Assembly: GCF_044377145.1 (NCBI RefSeq)
Contig: NZ_JBILJQ010000007.1
Coordinates: 1 to 64,000 of the forward strand
Reading direction: 5' to 3'
DNA: 64,000 bases
Origin: Aquimonas sp044377145
GTDB lineage: Bacteria; Pseudomonadota; Gammaproteobacteria; Xanthomonadales; Xanthomonadaceae
Below the pieces are notes generated by a model. It saw only the letters and a list, made by a program, of their open reading frames with translations. It was not told the origin of the DNA and did no database searches. Positions 62,200 through 64,000 of the stretch are shown here, piece after piece; position 1 is the first letter of the stretch, and every line of letters starts with the position of its first letter. A program made the translations under genes and the position numbers.

Positions 62200-63186
62200 A
62201 TGAACCAATCAGGAACACCCGCTGCCGAGCCCGGCTGCGAAATCCGCGAGCTGCAGCTGCCGGTCCAGTCTGCCGGCCTGCGCTTCGACCAGGCGCTGGC
62301 CGAAGCGCTGCCCGAGTTTTCGCGCTCGCGGCTTGCCAACTGGATCAAATCGGGCGATGCCCTGATCGACGGCAAGCCCGGCCGACCCAAGGATGCCGTC
62401 AACGGCGGTGAGCACGTGCAGCTGCGGATCCGGCTGGAGACGGTCGAGCGGTCAGCGCCTGAAGCCATCGAGCTCGATCTGCTGTATGTCGACGCAGACG
62501 TGCTGGTGGTCAACAAGCCGGCCGGCCTGGTGGTTCATCCGGGCGCTGGCAATCCGGCCGGGACCCTGGTCAATGCGCTGCTGCATTTCGATTCCGAGCT
62601 GGCAGCGCTGCCGCGGGCCGGCATCATCCATCGGCTGGACAAGGACACCAGCGGCGCGCTGGTGGTGGCGCGTACGCCGCAGGCGCACAACAGCTTGGTC
62701 GAACAGCTGGCGGCACGTGCGATCCAGCGCCAGTACGAATGTGTTGCCTACGGCGTGCTGGTGGCCGGCGGCACGGTCAATGCCGCGCTGGATCGGCATC
62801 CGGTGGATCGGCTGCGGCGCGCGGTGGTGGAAAGCGGCAAGCCTGCGGTGACCCACTATCGGGTGCGCCAGCGCTACCGCGCGCACTCCTTGCTGCAGGT
62901 CAACCTGGAGACCGGGCGCACCCATCAGATCCGCGTGCACATGGCCTATGTGCGGTATCCGCTGCTCGGCGACCCGCTTTACAGCGGCGGCTTGAAGCTG
63001 CCGAAGGCGGCCAGCCCGGAGTTCATCGAAGTGCTGCGCGGCTTTCGTCGGCAGGCCCTGCACGCCGAGCGCATCGCCTTCGCGCATCCGCGGACTGGCG
63101 AACCGGTCGAAGTGCTGGCACCGCGGCCGGCCGATTTCGAAGCGCTCATCCAGGCCTTGGCGGACGATCTCGCCGCGGCGCGCTGA
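62200..63186 (+). CDS. rluD: 23S rRNA pseudouridine(1911/1915/1917) synthase
   Basis: A 328-aa enzyme that modifies helix 69 of 23S rRNA. It has an N-terminal S4 domain (about 28-85), then a RluA-type catalytic domain with Asp147 in HRLDKDTSG, NKPAGLVVHPG, and LETGRTHQIRVHM near residue 245. It lies 121 nt from divergent bamD and 36 nt from pgeF, the standard order. Confidence 0.97.
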   Translation: MNQSGTPAAEPGCEIRELQLPVQSAGLRFDQALAEALPEFSRSRLANWIKSGDALIDGKPGRPKDAVNGGEHVQLRIRLETVERSAPEAIELDLLYVDADVLVVNKPAGLVVHPGAGNPAGTLVNALLHFDSELAALPRAGIIHRLDKDTSGALVVARTPQAHNSLVEQLAARAIQRQYECVAYGVLVAGGTVNAALDRHPVDRLRRAVVESGKPAVTHYRVRQRYRAHSLLQVNLETGRTHQIRVHMAYVRYPLLGDPLYSGGLKLPKAASPEFIEVLRGFRRQALHAERIAFAHPRTGEPVEVLAPRPADFEALIQALADDLAAAR

Positions 63187-63222
63187 GATGTGCTGCCTAC
63201 GCGACTTGAAGCAGGGCTGGCC

Positions 63223-64000
63223 ATGATCGATCCTCAGATCGGCCTGCCGTTGCAGCGCGCGCTCGATGCGCAGGCGCGCGCATCGGTGCGGTTGGACCCG
63301 GACTGGCCCGCGCCGCCGAATGTGCGCGCGTTCAGCACCCTGCGGCGCGGGCTGTCGGTCGGGATCTCGCACCCGCCCTTTGACGACTTCAATCTGGGCG
63401 CGCACTGCGGCGATGAGCCCGCCGCGGTGGCCGCCAATCGCGCCGCGCTGGGCTGGGTCGGCGCGCTGCCGAGTTCGCCCTGCTGGCTGCGGCAGGTACA
63501 TGGCACCCGGGTCTGGCGCTTCGATGCGCCCGCCGTCACGGAGATCGAAGCAGATGCAGCGGTTACGTCGACACCGGGCGTGGTGTTGGCGGTGCTGACC
63601 GCCGACTGCCTGCCGGTGTTGTTCTGCGCTGAGGACGGCAGCGAGGTCGGTGCGGCGCATGCCGGTTGGCGTGGACTGTGCAGCGGCGTGCTTGAGAACA
63701 CGGTGGCCGCGCTGCGAACCCCTGTCTCCCAACTCCTCGCCTGGCTGGGCCCGGCTGCGGGTCCACGCGCCTACGAGGTCGGCACCGAGGTGCGGCAGGC
63801 TTTTGTCGATGTCGATCACGCTGCGGCCAATGCCTTCATCGCGACTCGACCCGGCCATTGGCTGTGCGATCTGTATGCCTTGGCGCGCCAGCGTCTTGCT
63901 GCGGTCGGCGTTGATCGTGTCTTCGGCGGTGAGCGCTGCACGTTGAGCGAGCCGCTCGCGTTCTTTTCGCATCGCCGCGAGGGCCGTAGCGGACGGATGG
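63223..64000 (+). CDS. pgeF: Peptidoglycan editing factor PgeF / multicopper purine nucleoside phosphorylase fold (partial)
   Basis: The first 259 codons of a YfiH-family protein; the window ends inside the gene, close to its expected C-terminus. Visible blocks are FSTLRRGLSVG, NLGAHCGD, WLRQVHGTRV, TADCLPVLF and AHAGWRGL, which hold the zinc-binding His and Cys residues, then LGPAAGPRAYEVG and FFSHRREGRSGRM. The family edits wrongly incorporated L-Ser in peptidoglycan precursors in E. coli; related proteins act on purine nucleosides. The start at MIDPQIG gives a slightly long N-terminus. Confidence 0.93.
   Translation, partial: MIDPQIGLPLQRALDAQARASVRLDPDWPAPPNVRAFSTLRRGLSVGISHPPFDDFNLGAHCGDEPAAVAANRAALGWVGALPSSPCWLRQVHGTRVWRFDAPAVTEIEADAAVTSTPGVVLAVLTADCLPVLFCAEDGSEVGAAHAGWRGLCSGVLENTVAALRTPVSQLLAWLGPAAGPRAYEVGTEVRQAFVDVDHAAANAFIATRPGHWLCDLYALARQRLAAVGVDRVFGGERCTLSEPLAFFSHRREGRSGRM

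Overview
The window is dense, high-G+C gammaproteobacterial chromosome, most likely from the Lysobacterales (Xanthomonadales). Housekeeping blocks have gammaproteobacterial order (yraN-lpoA-rsmI-rnpB, sucCD, bamD-rluD-pgeF). Several intergenic gaps carry the short GGGAATCGGGAAT-type repeats that I associate with this group. No tRNA, CRISPR array, insertion sequence or phage gene was seen.

Layout. 0.2-9.1 kb: a secreted subtilase, a UDG-superfamily protein coupled to an FAD oxidase, an OmpR/histidine-kinase pair, and a two-subunit molybdenum hydroxylase. 9.4-30.6 kb: a large efflux-type locus. It has one stand-alone permease, then a candidate sigma-54 promoter, a periplasmic adaptor, a MacB-like ATPase, five consecutive eight-helix FtsX/MacB-type permeases, a second ATPase, an NtrC-type activator and an NtrY-like kinase. 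30.8-41.8 kb: a copper/haem redox locus with a giant multicopper oxidase (about 1780 aa), a beta-propeller-like secreted protein, a SCO1/SenC copper chaperone, a cytochrome c fusion and a divergent haem lipoprotein. It resembles loci around the MofA/McoA/MnxG-type manganese oxidases. 41.8-46.7 kb: two diguanylate cyclases. 46.8-51.4 kb: ilvE, yraN, lpoA, rsmI and rnpB. 51.5-53.0 kb: gene remnants and a small outer-membrane barrel where other gammaproteobacteria have mraZ and the cell-division cluster. 53.3-57.6 kb: sucCD and nadE. 57.6-61.0 kb: a zinc-ribbon protein and a rhamnogalacturonan lyase with a polyserine linker and a cellulose-binding module. 61.2-64 kb: bamD, rluD and the start of pgeF.

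How it fits together. The strongest candidate for an undescribed system is the 12.1-30.6 kb locus. A GG-N10-GC promoter sits directly on the adaptor start codon, and the sigma-54 activator that could fire it is encoded at the end of the same gene series. This looks like an autoregulated envelope-stress or antimicrobial-peptide export or repair device built on several non-identical permeases. A 19-codon leader with a strong Shine-Dalgarno before the first permease, and a 37-codon relic of a further permease before the last, suggest the array has grown and shrunk by duplication. The multicopper-oxidase locus is the second candidate: its genes overlap by four bases and supply the oxidase, a copper-delivery protein and electron carriers.

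Limits: all assignments come from reading motifs and gene order; no database search or structure prediction was run. Start sites were chosen from ribosome-binding sites, signal peptides and overlaps, and may differ by a few codons.
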